From Welwitschia mirabilis (taxonomy: Eukaryota > Gnetophyta > Gnetopsida > Welwitschiales): a stretch of DNA of 64,000 bases. The stretch lies in contig JBOZIK010000001.1 in assembly GCA_051453625.1 (NCBI GenBank), positions 15,532,459 through 15,596,458 on the forward strand, written 5' to 3'. Within the stretch, counting starts at the first letter, position 1. Each line of letters opens with the position of its first letter. Below are positions 23,298 to 34,559 of the stretch, piece after piece. The notes beneath the pieces were generated by a model that searched no databases, was not told the DNA's origin, and worked only from the letters and a program-made list of their open reading frames with translations. The position numbers were made by a program, and so were the translations under genes.

Positions 23298-23799
23298 TAT
23301 ATATATATATATTGCATTATTATATTTTAGGTATGGAATACCAAGTGGCATGAAGATAAAAGAGAAGGTTAAGGAGTGGATCAACATAAAAACCTTAACT
23401 ACTTGCCTACTTCTAAGGAGCAAAGAATTAAATCTAAAAAACTTACTAGGATATAAAGATTTGATTACCATCAAAGATGGGAATCTTTTTGACACATAAG
23501 TTCTAGTAATAAACAAGGAAAAGAGGTCAAGTAAGGAAACTCTAGCTCATCTATAAAGGTGTCAGTAGCACTTGCTCATATTTCATAGTGTTACATGAAA
23601 AGAAGAACACACTTGTTAGCTCATCTTTAAATACAACTGGTATTCCAATATAAAAGCTAAAAAGCATGTGAATATTATTGTGTGCACTTTTTATTACTTA
23701 AAAAAGTAATATTACTTATATCTCACTCCTGCTTGTATAGCTGAACATAAATTAAGATAATTTTAGTGCTTAGAATTGATCAGTAGATTACTAACCTTG
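23298..23799. repeat. Direct repeat, copy 1
   Basis: From a short TA tract through ttttaggtatggaat to taaccttg at the gap. It matches 23932-24441 with scattered substitutions and small indels (for example an extra piece in copy 2 near 24410). Confidence 0.7.
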
Positions 23800-23899
23800 N
23801 NNNNNNNNNNNNNNNNNNNNNNNNNNNNNNNNNNNNNNNNNNNNNNNNNNNNNNNNNNNNNNNNNNNNNNNNNNNNNNNNNNNNNNNNNNNNNNNNNNN
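23800..23899. other. Assembly gap, 100 N
   Basis: Scaffold-type gap between the two direct repeat copies, next to the TA microsatellite, which could have stopped the assembly. Confidence 0.9.

Positions 23900-23948
<49 letters not shown>
23900..23948. repeat. TA microsatellite
   Basis: About 24 uninterrupted TA units. A shorter TA run lies at the equivalent place of the first repeat copy (23298-23313). Confidence 0.95.
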
Positions 23949-23950
<2 letters not shown>

Positions 23951-24441
23951 CATTATTATATTTTAGGTATGGAATGCTAAGTGGCATGAAGATAAAAGAC
24001 AAGGTTAAGGAGTGAATCAACATAACAACCTCAACTACTTCCCTACTTCTAAGAAGCAAAGAATTAAGACTAAAAAACTAACTAGGATATAAAAATGTGA
24101 TCACCACCAAAGGTGGGAATCTTTTTACAACATACGTTCTAGTAATAGATAAGGCAAAGAGGTTAAGTAAGGGAACTCTAGCTTATTTATAAAGGTGTTA
24201 GTAGCAGTTTCTCATATTTCATAGTATTACATGAAAAGGAGAACACACTTTTAGCTCATCTTTAAATACAGTTGGTATTTTAATATAAAAGCTAAAAATC
24301 ATTTGAATATTATTGTGTGCATTTTTTATTACTTAAAAGAGTAATATTACTTCTATCTCACTCCTGTTTGTATAGCTAAACATAAATTAAGAGAATTTTA
24401 GTGCTTAGAAATAAGTATTGATCAGTAGGTTGCTAACCTTG
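23932..24441. repeat. Direct repeat, copy 2
   Basis: Second copy of the segment at 23298-23799, in the same orientation. It runs on past the point where copy 1 meets the gap (gattatgttttg...). Confidence 0.7.
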
Positions 24442-24899
24442 ATTATGTTTTGTTTCTTTCTATATTTTCCCTTTATGTATTATATGTACATAGTAGTTTT
24501 GTTTTAATAAATAACCTGACTAGTTTAAGTAATTTATCATAAGACTATTATAAAGATGGATGTCGAACTAAATGATTAAGTCATAACTAATTCTTTAGTA
24601 AGCCTTTATGTATTTTTATTTTAATAATGTGTGCTTATTCTAGGTTAATAGTAGCATAATTTTTGTACTTTTCTAGCATTGTTTATAGTTTCTAGCAGTA
24701 TTTTTTAATACTTTCTACATTTATTTTATAAATATTAAATATTGAATAAAGAAATAATGAAATATTTGATGAGTTCATGGATAGGTACAACATATTACTA
24801 GCTAAATGTATTAACCATGTAATCATAGCTAGGGAATAAGTTAGAGCCTTACTTAGAGGATTATAGAATTAAAGGAATTAGATTTATTATCCAAAGGAA

Positions 24900-25988
24900 T
24901 GTTGCACTACTAATTTATAATTATTTGATAGGGTTTTATAAGGTATTTTATAGGACAGTTGCACAAGTTTAGATGCAATCCTGAGGATTTTGAAGAATCA
25001 ATAGAAGATCTTGGAAATGTGCAAGTCTTATTAAGATTTGAATCATTTAATACACATTCTAATACACAGAGCTTTGGAGGAATATTACTAATAAAAATAT
25101 TAGCTTCTTCTCAATAAAATAATTAAAGAATAATATTGTCCCCTCTGTCATCTTCACAATAGGCAGGATGATGATAACATTCAATGCTAATATGGACTAC
25201 CAAAACACTACTTAGCAATCATGCTGAGTTATTTTTTTATAATGAGCTATCATTCCCTTGATCATCCAGATGATAGTTAAGATGACATTGACATTGTAAC
25301 CGATTCTAACAATTGACCTTTGACCATTTTGTCCATTTCTTTTATGTAAAGAAGCATGTATTATAGTGCCTTTTTGTTTGTTGTTTTCTAGCTTATAACT
25401 CTATAAATAAGTCTCCCTTCGACTCTCCTCTCTATTTTCATTGCACTGAAAATTCTTATGATAAGAGATTAAAGGGTAAGAGATTAATTTTAAAAGTTGT
25501 AGAAAGACGTTCCCTTAATGAAGGGCTATGTATCCTCCATAGAGGCCTAACTATTTTGTAACCTAGATGTTGTTACTTCTTAATATAAACTCTGTTTTCA
25601 TATTTATGTATTAATTTGTTAGATGTTTCTTATATTTTATGTTTCCCTTGATCTAGTAACAATTTCATTAATGATATAGATCATTAAGGGTAGGCTTTGT
25701 TAAGACTGAAAGGAAGTAGTTTAGTTTGATTTTGTATTGCATTTATATTTAGTTGCATTTTGTATTTCCATTACATCTTGTATTTTCTGCATTATTATTC
25801 AATTCTAATTATCATTTTCTTTGTAAAAAGTAAGTCTTAGTCTCATTTAATAATCTTCAATGAGAATATAACATTTAGAATCACTCCCACTCATACTAGT
25901 GTGTTGTATTATGTAAGCTATCTATTTTATTTATGAAATGATAGAATCCTATTGAGTATAAATAGTTGCATAAATACGTGCCACAACA
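24900..25988 (+). repeat. LTR of gypsy family F, first copy
   Basis: 1089 bp, begins TGTTGCACTACTAATTT and ends ..tgccacaaca. It matches 26058-27127. No purine tract precedes it and no clear PBS follows, only a 69-bp remnant. Dyad-motif copies at 25138-25178 and 25244-25289. A TATA-like stretch (ctataaataag, near 25402) lies where an LTR promoter would be. Confidence 0.75.
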
Positions 25989-26057
25989 TATTGGCTTACA
26001 ATTTTGGTTTTTTACCTAGAATTTATTAGGGAATGATAAAGGCTAAGTGGAGAGCTA
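25989..26057 (+). mobile_element. 69-bp remnant between two F LTRs
   Basis: Starts with tattggcttaca, possibly a wrecked PBS, and ends in taagtggagagcta, the purine tract that precedes 3' LTRs in this lineage. It therefore looks like an internal region deleted down to its two ends. Confidence 0.5.
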
Positions 26058-27127
26058 TGTTGCACTGCCAATTTATGGTTATTTGATGGGGTTTTATAAG
26101 CTATTTTGCAGGACATTAGCATAAATTTAGATGCAATTCTGAGGATTTTGGAGAATCAATAGAAGATCTCAGAAATATGTAATTCTTACTATGATTTAAA
26201 AAATTTAAGGCATATTCTAATAGACAAATATTTAGAGAAATATTATTAATAGAAATACTAGCTTATTCTTAATAAAATGATTAAAGAAAACTATTATCAC
26301 CTCTGTCTTCCTCACGATAGGCAGGATGGAAATAACCTTCGATGCTTATGTGGACTGCTTAAATACTAATGACTTATCTTTTATAATGAGCTATCATCCT
26401 CTATATTATTTGGAAAATAGTCAGGATTGCACTGACATTATAATCGACTCTGATAGCTAATGCTTGCCATTTTTTCTATTTCTTTTATGTAAAAGAGAAC
26501 ATCTTGTAGCACCTTTTTGTTTATTATTTTTTGGTTTATAACCCTATAAATAAGTCCTCATTTATCTCTTCTCTCTATTTTTGTTGCATCAGAAATTCTT
26601 GTAACAGTAGATTAAAGGGTGGGAGATTAATGTCAACAGTTGTAGAAAGATATTCCCTTGATGGAGGAATGAGTATCTTCCATTGAGGCCCAACTATTTT
26701 ATAATTCTAATGTTGTTACTTTTTAATATAAATTTTTTATATTTATATATTAGTTTGTCAGATGTACCTTATGATTTATGTTACCCTTGATCTGGTGACA
26801 ATTTCATTGATGATATAAATCATTAAGGGTAGCCTTTATTAAGGCTAAAAGAAATTAGTTTAGTTTCATTTTATATTGCATTTAGATTTAGTTGCATTTT
26901 GCATTTGCATTACATATTTTATTTTCTTCATTATTATTCAATTTCGGTTATTATTTTATTTATGAAAAGAAATCTTTAGTCTCATCTCATAGTCTTCAAT
27001 GAGAATAGGACATTTGGATTCACTTCCACTCATACTAATGTGTTGTATTATGTAAGATATCTATTTTATTTATGAAATAACAAAATCCTTTTAAGTATAA
27101 ACACTTGTATAAATTTGCACCACAACA
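26058..27127 (+). repeat. LTR of gypsy family F, second copy
   Basis: 1070 bp, begins TGTTGCACTGCC and ends ..caccacaaca. A purine tract precedes it (as for a 3' LTR) and a PBS follows it (as for a 5' LTR), so it is shared by a deleted element on its left and element F on its right. Dyad-motif versions at about 26290-26333 and 26388-26430. TATA-like ctataaataag near 26544. Confidence 0.75.
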
Positions 27128-27129
27128 AA

Positions 27130-27148
27130 TTAACACCATTGCTAGGGA
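27130..27148 (+). other. Primer-binding site, element F
   Basis: ttaacaccattgctagggaa immediately after the LTR. It differs from the tRNA-Asp complement TGGCGCCGTTGCCGGGGA almost only by G-to-A and C-to-T changes. Confidence 0.65.
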
Positions 27149-27300
27149 AGGCTACTGAGGAGTACAATAATTGTCATTATTTAGGTGAGTACATCATATT
27201 TTCATTTGATTATTTATTTATAGTAATGTTGTATTCTAATTAAGATTCATAGTTTTTCTATTTGCAATGTGTCAGTTTTGGTTTTTAGTAGTGAAATAAC

Positions 27301-27553
27301 CATCATCTCCTCTATTATCCCCATGATAGTTAGGACGATAGTCTTTAATATTATTTTTCATTTTTGGATTTTTATTTTTGGATTTTAGTTTTCTATAATA
27401 AAATTAGTCTCTGTCATCTCCTTTATCATCTAGATGACTTGTAGGAAGACAGCTCATATTTTCTAGTTTTTAGATTTCTATTTTTTTAAGTTTTTATTTT
27501 CTACTCTCTATGTCAATTATCCCTTCTATCATCCCCATAATAGCTAGGATGAC
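27301..27553 (+). repeat. Three dyad motifs in the F leader
   Basis: Copies at 27301-27343, 27411-27455 and 27514-27553, about 100-110 bp apart, between PBS and gag. The first and third keep the core as attatccccatgatagt and ctatcatccccataatagct. The spacer between them carries no coding signal. Confidence 0.6.
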
Positions 27554-27599
27554 TATTTGTTATTTTTCATTTCATTTTCTATTTGCAGGGTATTGTGAC

Positions 27600-28862
27600 A
27601 TGATCAACATAGAAAAAAGATATTAGGAAGAAGTTTGTTAATAGAGAAAAACATTAGAGAATGACTGATAGACATCAAAAATGAATTGGAAAAACAATCT
27701 CGAGGTGTGTACAATATTCCTTTTGAATTTATTTTTTATGAATGAAATCCCATAAGATAAAACTTAGAAGGAGAAAATTAACTTACAATATCAAGTACTA
27801 TCCAAAAACAAAAGAAAAAATAATTTGTATGGTTTTCTACTCCTAATCCTAATGTAAACCTTATCATGAGGGAATTACTGGTAAATAAGAAATGAGAGAT
27901 TTAAATCCCTTTTGATCTATCCTTAGGAGACAATGTTGAATTAAATAATCTAAATGCTTACTGAATCATTAGTGGAGAAAATAATGAGGATCCCCTTATA
28001 GAATAATTAATTCTTACTTCATAAAATGAAAAGAAAAAAATTAGTGTTAGAACATATATGGTAATCTTTCCTATGACATTAAAAGATTGGGCTAAACTTT
28101 GGCTAAAAATCATATTCCACAAAAGTTTAAAAACTTGGGATCAAGTCTAAGATACCTTTATCAAAAGATTCATAAGTGAAGAAACTATTAAAAAAGGAAA
28201 AAAGAAGTAACAAACTTTTAATAAAAACTAAATGATAATTATGCTTCCACATATGAATGTTTCTTCATTGCACTTCACTCAAATCTAGTAGGTTCTTTTC
28301 ATGAGAAGAACTTCTTAATTATTTTTATAGTGGACTAAATCCCCACACACAATAACTTATAAAATTCTCTTATGGTAGAAACCTTATGAATCTTATATTA
28401 GAAAATGCTTCTACAAAATAGAACTTATGGAGGTTAGTCAGACTTGGTCAAGATCTAAAGAAAACCACACTATAGGCCAACTCATCAAAGATTTAAAAGA
28501 GGTTAAATAAGAAAAGGAGATAGATTACAATACTATAAATCTAATAAGAGATTTTACAACAACTCTGGAGAAGTATACATAAATGATCTTAGATGCTAAA
28601 GCATCTGAAAGAACTATTATGTCAACTTGTGACTTATATTAGGACAGTTATCACATTACCATGGATTCTCAACTTTTATCAACATACAAAAAGAAAATAC
28701 ATGAAGAATTTTATGCTTTTAATCAAACATTTTTAAACTTCAAAAAAAAAAAAAATTTAGGCATAACCTAGGTTGAATACACATTTTTAAAACAATTTTC
28801 AACCTTTCAAAAATTAATTCAAAAATTTAAACTTTCAACCAAGTTCATCCAACTTTCAACAT
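27600..28862 (+). pseudogene. Gag pseudogene, element F, 5' part
   Basis: The ATG at 27600 follows the leader at the same place as the gag start of element C (32657). The gag domain is seen near 28060-28150 as FPMTLKDWAKLWLK and SLKTWDQV, matching AKLWL(R)/LKTW(E)Q blocks of retrotransposon Gag. The zinc knuckle near 28622-28665 reads TCDLY...DSYHIT, so its second Cys is lost. Interrupted by LTR G at 28863; the remainder is at 30004-30350. Confidence 0.6.
28858..28862. repeat. Target site duplication, left, solo LTR G
   Basis: aacat, repeated exactly at 29999-30003. Confidence 0.8.
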
Positions 28863-29998
28863 TGTTGTGCCACCAACTTAAGTGTATTTGATAGGGTATT
28901 TTGAGTTGTTTTGCAGATAAACTAACAGATAAATGCTAGTTTCCATGATAATTGATAATTAAGGAGCACAAGCCAAAAACATGCAGTTTATCATATAATT
29001 CACGATGATTTCATATAGTTATGGATAAATTGTATTTTCGGATGATTATNNNNNNNNNNNNNNNNNNNNNNNNNNNNNNNNNNNNNNNNNNNNNNNNNNN
29101 NNNNNNNNNNNNNNNNNNNNNNNNNNNNNNNNNNNNNNNNNNNNNNNNNNNNNNNNNNNNNNNNNNNNNNNNNNNNNNNNNNNNNNNNNNNNNNNNNNNN
29201 NNNNNNNNNNNNNNNNNNNNNNNNNNNNNNNNNNNNNNNNNNNNNNNNNNNNNNNNNNNNNNNNNNNNNNNNNNNNNNNNNNNNNNNNNNNNNNNNNNNN
29301 NNNNNNNNNNNNNNNNNNNNNNNNNNNNNNNNNNNNNNNNNNNNNNNNNNNNNNNNNNNNNNNNNNNNNNNNNNNNNNNNNNNNNNNNNNNNNNNNNNNN
29401 NNNNNNNNNNNNNNNNNNNNNNNNNNNNNNNNNNNNNNNNNNNNNNNNNNNNNNNNNNNNNNNNNNNNNNNNNNNNNNNNNNNNNNNNNNNNNNNNNNNN
29501 NNNNNNNNNNNNNNNNNNNNNNNNNNNNNNNNNNNNNNNNNNNNNNNNNNNNNNNNNNNNNNNNNNNNNNNNNNNNNNNNNNNNNNNNNNNNNNNNNNNN
29601 NNNNNNNNNNNNNNNNNNNNNNNNNNNNNNNNNNNNNNNNNNNNNNNNNNNNNNNNNNNNNNNNNNNNNNNNNNNNNNNNNNNNNNNNNNNNNNNNNNNN
29701 NNNNNNNNNNNNNNNNNNNNNNNNNNNNNNNNNNNNNNNNNNNNNNNNNNNNNNNNNNNNNNNNNNNNNNNNNNNNNNNNNNNNNNNNNNNNNNNNNNNN
29801 NNNNNNNNNNNNNNNNNNNNNNNNNNNNNNNNNNNNNNNNNNNNNNNNNNNNNNNNNNNNNNNNNNNNNNNNNNNNNNNNNNNNNNNTACGACATTCGGA
29901 TCACTCCGTCTATACTAGCGTGTTGTATTTTGCATCTTATTGATAATTAACAGGATTAAATTTGAACATGAACTATTGCATAAATACACACTGCAACA
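28863..29998 (+). repeat. Solo LTR G inside gag of F
   Basis: Begins TGTTGTGCCACC and ends ..acactgcaaca, with an 838-N gap inside (29050-29887). The exact 5-bp duplication aacat on both sides, and the gag sequence continuing on the right, show insertion of an LTR element. No internal sequence is visible and the interval is one LTR long, so it is read as a solo LTR. The start and end resemble the F LTRs (TTTGATAGGGTATTTTG, TATTTTGCAT), so it belongs to a related subfamily. The N count may be an estimate, so hidden internal sequence cannot be excluded. Confidence 0.65.
29050..29887. other. Assembly gap, 838 N
   Basis: Sized gap inside solo LTR G. Confidence 0.9.
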
Positions 29999-30003
29999 AA
30001 CAT

Positions 30004-30350
30004 CCAAATGATTCACTCATAAACTTTTTGGATGAATTTATAAAATCACAAGAAATAACAAATGTCAAAATTGATATGTTGGTAAATGTCCTTTAACAAA
30101 TAATATTAAAAAACTAAAGACTACAAAGATCATTGGAAATGCAACCTTTATCAAATCTAAATGAAATGCAAAAAGATTATAAGGCTGTGATAAGAAGTGG
30201 ACAAGGAAAAAACCCTCCTTCATGTGAAGCATCAACCTTCCAAAATAACATTCAAGATGATGAGGAAAAAGAGTAAGACATTAAAATATTAGAAGATTAC
30301 AACTTTTCTTCTCTTAATGAAAATAAAATAAAAATTTCTTCATAAAAGCA
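30004..30350 (+). pseudogene. Gag pseudogene, element F, 3' part
   Basis: Continuation of gag after LTR G. Residues around 30010-30350 parallel the Gag C-terminus of element C (34020-34330), including a RSG-(E/N)-PP.HEAST block (about 30193-30235) and the acidic EED(V/I)xILxxYNF block near 30260-30310. Confidence 0.55.
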
Positions 30351-30639
30351 ACCAGCTATCCCTTGGCTTAATAGTCTTTAATGAACATCTTAAAGCCTTG
30401 ATGAAAAGTGTAAGTATAAGCTTAATCTTTTATAAAATTTTGTAATAAAATTTGTATCAAAAGCTCTAAAATATATTTCTATTTAATAATCTAAAGAAAC
30501 CTTTGGTGATAAGTAACTTTATTCCTCCTTAATAAGAATCTAACTTGATCTTATTTTTAACTTTTTAAAAAAATGCTTTTGCTTAAAGCCATAAGGATTT
30601 AGTTTCCATTCCCTTTTTCATAGTTTAACATAAAATCTA

Positions 30640-31553
30640 CTTTGAAGATAATGCCAAACTAGTTAGGCAACTCGAATGAAGGCTTAATTTAGTCCTTAAG
30701 CAAGTAGTCAAAGATAAAATTATTAAAAGTATAAATGCTAAGATTATCTATACTATATCTTATAGTGAGTGGATTATTTCCTTGACTGATAATGTGCATT
30801 GAATTTAGAAAACTTAATTAAGTCACTAATAAAGATCATTGTTCTTTACAATTTCTTAATTTAGTACTTGACAGAATCTAAGGACATGCTGACTATTGTT
30901 TTCTTGATGGGTTAGTGCGTGCAATCAAGTTTTCATAGCTAGTGAAAACTAAGAAGAAATAACATTTCTCTTCTCCTTTGGAACATTTGCCTTTAGAAGC
31001 ATGCTTTTGGGCTTTGCAATACTCCTAAAGCATTTTAATGAGTAATGATGATTTTTGTTTTTTTTTTTTTTTTATTGGTTGGAGGGGTTGGAGGGGAGGG
31101 GAGGGATTATTATAGAAGAGTTTATAGAAATTTTTATGAATGTCTTTTAAATCTTTTGTAAAACTTTTAAATATACCATGGAAAGGTTAGATAAAATATT
31201 AGATCAAAGCATAGAAAGTGGCCTATACTTGAGTTGGAAGAAGAATTTCTTTCTTGTTAACAATGGAATTGTTTTGAATTACCACATTTCTAGTGAGAAA
31301 ATTAATATGAGTTTTTTAATAGTTATAATCATTAAAAACCTTTATCCTCTAATCAATGTCAAATAAGTTAGATCTTTCCTTGATCATGTTGGTTGGTTAT
31401 GCTAGTTTCTATCGATGTTTCATTCATGATTATGTAAAGATTTACAAACCCCTTCACTTCTTACTTGAAAAAGAGGCTAAATTCAATTGGAATGACTTAT
31501 GTCAATTTGATTTTGAAACTCTTACAGATAAATTTTCTCTAATCCTATTATAA
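30640..31553 (+). pseudogene. Reverse transcriptase pseudogene, element F
   Basis: Aligns with RT of element C. It shows a decayed (D)SEW segment with a deletion after 30775, DHCSLQFLN-type residues near 30835, and motif 5 near 31130-31146 reading FMNVF instead of FMDDF. ESGLYLSWKKNFFLVNNGIVL follows (31200-31275), then the thumb and connection (31356-31553) with YASFYRCFIHDYVKIYKPL. A T-run plus G-rich insertion (31058-31105) breaks the segment just before motif 5. Confidence 0.7.
31058..31105 (+). repeat. T-run followed by G-rich tract in RT
   Basis: Sixteen T (31058-31073), then GGTTGGAGGGG and GGAGGGGAGGGGAGGG (31078-31105). The G part meets a quadruplex pattern of four or more G-runs. 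The same place in element C (35806-35826) has only a short T-run, so this tract is an insertion or expansion specific to F. Confidence 0.6.
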
Positions 31554-31559
31554 CACGCC

Positions 31560-32011
31560 CAAGTTGGAATAAAGATTTTGAACTTATGCTTCACATAGCA
31601 ACATTGTTATGAGTGGGGTTCTTAATCAAAAATGTGAAATTGGTCTTAAATTCATATATTACCTTAGTAGAACTTTTTTTAAGGCTCAATCTAATTATAC
31701 TACCACTAAAAAATAAATTCTTTCATTCACCTATTACCTTTGTCATTTTAGATACTATCTTCTTGACTTTTATACTAATGTTTACATAGATCACATAGCC
31801 ATACATTACCTCATGATTAATAAATATTCTTATGTCAAACTTATTTGATAGATCTTTCTCATGTAATAATTTAATCTTATCATTATCGATAAGGCTTAAA
31901 AACATAATATTATTATGAACCACTTGTCTCAACTCTCTTATTCTCTTGATGAAACTTCAATTAATGATTCCTTTCTAAATGAGTAACTATTTGCTATTAA
32001 ACAACCTTATG
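31560..32011 (+). pseudogene. RNase H pseudogene, element F
   Basis: Reads GVLNQKCEIGLKFIYYLS (31615-31668), then AQSNYTTT (31686-31709) and RYYLLDFYTNVYIDHIAIHY (31750-31808). These correspond to the RNase H of element C at 36300-36490. It continues to SYSLDETSINDSFLNE before the gap. The conserved Glu of TTTEKEL is Lys here (TTTKK). Confidence 0.7.
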
Positions 32012-32111
32012 NNNNNNNNNNNNNNNNNNNNNNNNNNNNNNNNNNNNNNNNNNNNNNNNNNNNNNNNNNNNNNNNNNNNNNNNNNNNNNNNNNNNNNNNN
32101 NNNNNNNNNNN
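32012..32111. other. Assembly gap, 100 N
   Basis: Separates RNase H of element F from the last 89 bp of the 5' LTR of element C. It hides the 3' part of F and most of the 5' LTR of C. Confidence 0.9.
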
Positions 32112-32200
32112 ATCTATACTAGTGTATGTTTTTCTATAAGTATTACGATTTACAAGTTTTACTTAAGGACTTAAAGATTGCACAAATTTACATCATAATA
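32112..32200 (+). repeat. End of the 5' LTR, element C
   Basis: Last 89 bp of the LTR, ending acatcataata. It matches the end of the 3' LTR (44495-44583) and, more loosely, the ends of the D LTRs (48250-48338, 55560-55648). Confidence 0.65.
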
Positions 32201-32222
32201 TTTTAATGCCATGTCAAAAATG
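32201..32222 (+). other. Primer-binding site, element C
   Basis: ttttaatgccatgtcaaaaa aligns to the tRNA-Asp complement (TTTTGGCGCCGTTGCCGGGG) with transitions at about half of the positions, an extreme example of C-to-T and G-to-A decay. Confidence 0.5.
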
Positions 32223-32348
32223 ACCACAAGGAGCTAGAGGATTTTCACTATCTAGATAAGTGCCTTAGATCTTAGTTTAGGATATTTATCTAAAATAGTT
32301 AGTAGGTTTATTTTTGTAATTTTTATTTTTCATGGCTTTAATAAGTAT

Positions 32349-32604
32349 TGTTATTTCCTTCATTGTCCACATGACACTGAGAATAATAATCATACATATT
32401 CAGATTTATTATCTTTCTATAAGTTTTCTTTTATAGTAGTAATAACATACTGTCATCATCACTGTTATCCCCATGACAAGATAGATGATGGCTTGCATAT
32501 TTTTCCTTTTGATTTTCTGATTTTGGCAAATTTCTCTAATTTTGGTAATTTTCTATTTTTATGATCGTCATCCTTTCTATCATTCCCATGATTAGACATA
32601 TGAC
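32349..32604 (+). repeat. Three dyad motifs in the C leader
   Basis: Copies at 32349-32390, 32451-32492 and 32566-32604, about 100-115 bp apart. The last keeps catcctttctatcattccca followed by tgatta. They occupy the same relative places as the copies in the F leader (27301-27553) and D leader (48511-48746). Confidence 0.6.
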
Positions 32605-32656
32605 TTTAGTTATATTTTATTTTGATTTTTATTTTGTGTTTGAAGTATGTAGAAAC

Positions 32657-34469
32657 ATGGTGAATTCTAGTAAAAAGATGAAATATTAGAGAGAGTAAAA
32701 CTTAACTGAGGAAAATATCCAAAAAGGGTTATTTAACTTCGAGTAAAGTCTAAGTATGCACGCCCCAAGTATGTAAGTTATAAGAATTAAATAAGAAGAT
32801 TTTTTTTTTTTTTTGAATTTTAGAATCAAATTTTTCAAAAGAAAATTGTGAAAATAATAGCATAAAAGCAGATTATGTTATTTCTTTTTCATCTAAGTTA
32901 AAATCATCACAAAAATAAAAGCAAGTTGCTTCATATAGTACATCAATCATGATAGGAACTTCAACTTCGAATGTAAATGCTATGCTTAGAGATTTAATTG
33001 CTAATAAAAAACATGAAATCCAAAATCCTTTTAATTTATCTTCTAGTATTGATATATAATTTAGAAATTTTAGTGCATATTTAACATTTTCTGGGGAATC
33101 TAAAAAGGACCCTTTTCAACATCTAGCCAACATTAAATAACTTGTGTTTACCTTAGGGAATGAGAAAAGACATATTAGTGATTGTACTTATATGATTATC
33201 TTTTCATTTATGCTTAGAGAGAAAGTAAAACTTTGGCTTAGAACCATTCCATGTAAGACTCTTAAATTATGGAGTCAAGTGTAATAAGTTTTTATTAAAA
33301 TATTTTAGAGTGAAAGTACCATAAGTAAAACAAAAAAGGAAGTTACCAACTTTTAACAACAACTTCAAGAGGATTATGCCACAACTTACAAGTGTATCAT
33401 CATATCTATTCATTCCAATACTATTAATGAATTTTATAAGAAGGAGTTGATACATTATTTTTATAGTGGATTTACCAATCAAACTAAAAAACTTGTAGAC
33501 TTTTCTTGTTATGGTAACTTGATGAACTTGACTTTAGATGATGCATGAAATTTGTTAGAAAATCTAGTGGAAGTAAGTCAAACTTGATTAAAATCCACTT
33601 CTAAAGAAAATCAAACTATAGGCTAAATGATAAAAAATTTAAAAGAAGTAAAACATGATAAGAAGAAAAAGAAAGATGATTCAATGAACATGATTAAGGA
33701 TTTCACTACAATTTTGGAGAAGTACACTCAAATGCTAGTTGATGCAAAGGTAGTAAAAGAAGAAAACATAACTTTAGCATGTGATATATGTGAAAACAAC
33801 TCTCATCTAACTAAAGAGTGTCATTTATTGCCAACTTGTAAAGAGAGGATGTTTTAGTAAGTATGTGCATTTAATTAAAGGACACATAACTTTAAAAGCC
33901 AATCATAATTTCAACAAATATGAGGTGGACAACTAAATTGTAAACCTTTTAAGAATAGATTCAAAAATTCAAACTTTCAATCAAATAACCCCAACCTTTA
34001 ACCAAATCAAAGTGATCCACTTAGAGATTCAATAAAAGAATTGAAAAAGATGTAAGAAAAGGCCAATAATAATATTAAGAACTTAGTGAATATGCTTCAA
34101 CAAATAATGTCAGCCAATCAATGACTAGAAGAATCTCTTGCATCTTAAAATTTACCTAGTCCAAACAAAGTTAAAAAAGATTTAAAGGTAGTAACTAGAA
34201 GTGGAAATGATATAATACCACCTACCCATGAGGCTTCAACTTCCAAAAATAATCAAAAATATTAAGAAGAAGATGATGTAGAAATTTTGAAATCATATAA
34301 CTTCCCTTTAATCTCAAATGATAAGCCTAACTCTTCACAAGAAAATAAAGGGAAGAAACCATCTACTCCTCAGCTTGATAGGTTAAATACAAATCCTACC
34401 TATGATGAATACTTGAAATATAGAATGAAGGAGGTGAACATTAACTTACCTTTTTGGAAACTCTTGTAA
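32657..34469 (+). pseudogene. Gag pseudogene, element C
   Basis: Starts ATGGTGAATTCTAGTAAAAA; the D element has the same start with ATG changed to ATA (48798). The core gag domain covers about 33100-33560, with KVKLWLRTIP and LKLWSQV near 33225-33285. An intact CCHC zinc knuckle, C-X2-C-X4-H-X4-C, is at 33780-33821 (CDICENNSHLTKEC), inside a readable stretch 33627-33857; this is the only complete knuckle in the window. The C-terminal part (34280-34470) is polar, ending KYRMKEVNINLPFWKLL. Internal stops, often at Gln positions, split it. Confidence 0.7.
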
Positions 34470-34559
34470 GAAATTCCTAAATATGCTAAGTTATGGAAAT
34501 ACCTAGTTAGAAGAAAATAAAAATGTACCATTCCTAGTAAGATCTTCCTCACTCAATCT

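Larger units (their letters stand above)
23166..24899. other. Unassigned AT-rich stretch with a direct duplication
   Basis: No gypsy or copia domain. It contains two copies of a segment of about 0.5 kb (listed separately) on either side of a gap and a TA microsatellite. Short open frames occur on both strands of the first copy (23194-23499 plus, 23244-23516 minus), but neither is kept open in the second copy. From 24442 to 24899 I see only AT-rich sequence. It could be a decayed element of another type or low-copy DNA. Confidence 0.4.
27128..32011 (+). mobile_element. Internal region of gypsy element F
   Basis: A plus-strand Athila/Tat-like element following the second F LTR: PBS, leader with three dyad motifs, gag, RT and RNase H. 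It is cut at 32012 by a 100-N gap, so integrase and the 3' LTR are missing. Protease is not recognisable between gag and RT (30350-30640). Gag is interrupted by solo LTR G. Confidence 0.7.

Noticed and set aside
23194-23516. Overlapping 90-101 codon frames on both strands of the 23.3-kb repeat
   Set aside because: Neither is maintained in the second repeat copy, and neither resembles a known protein.
29011-29950. Long open frames made almost wholly of X, here and at 42134-42826, 46340-46699, 49477-50040 and 56181-56762
   Set aside because: They run through N gaps and have no sequence support.
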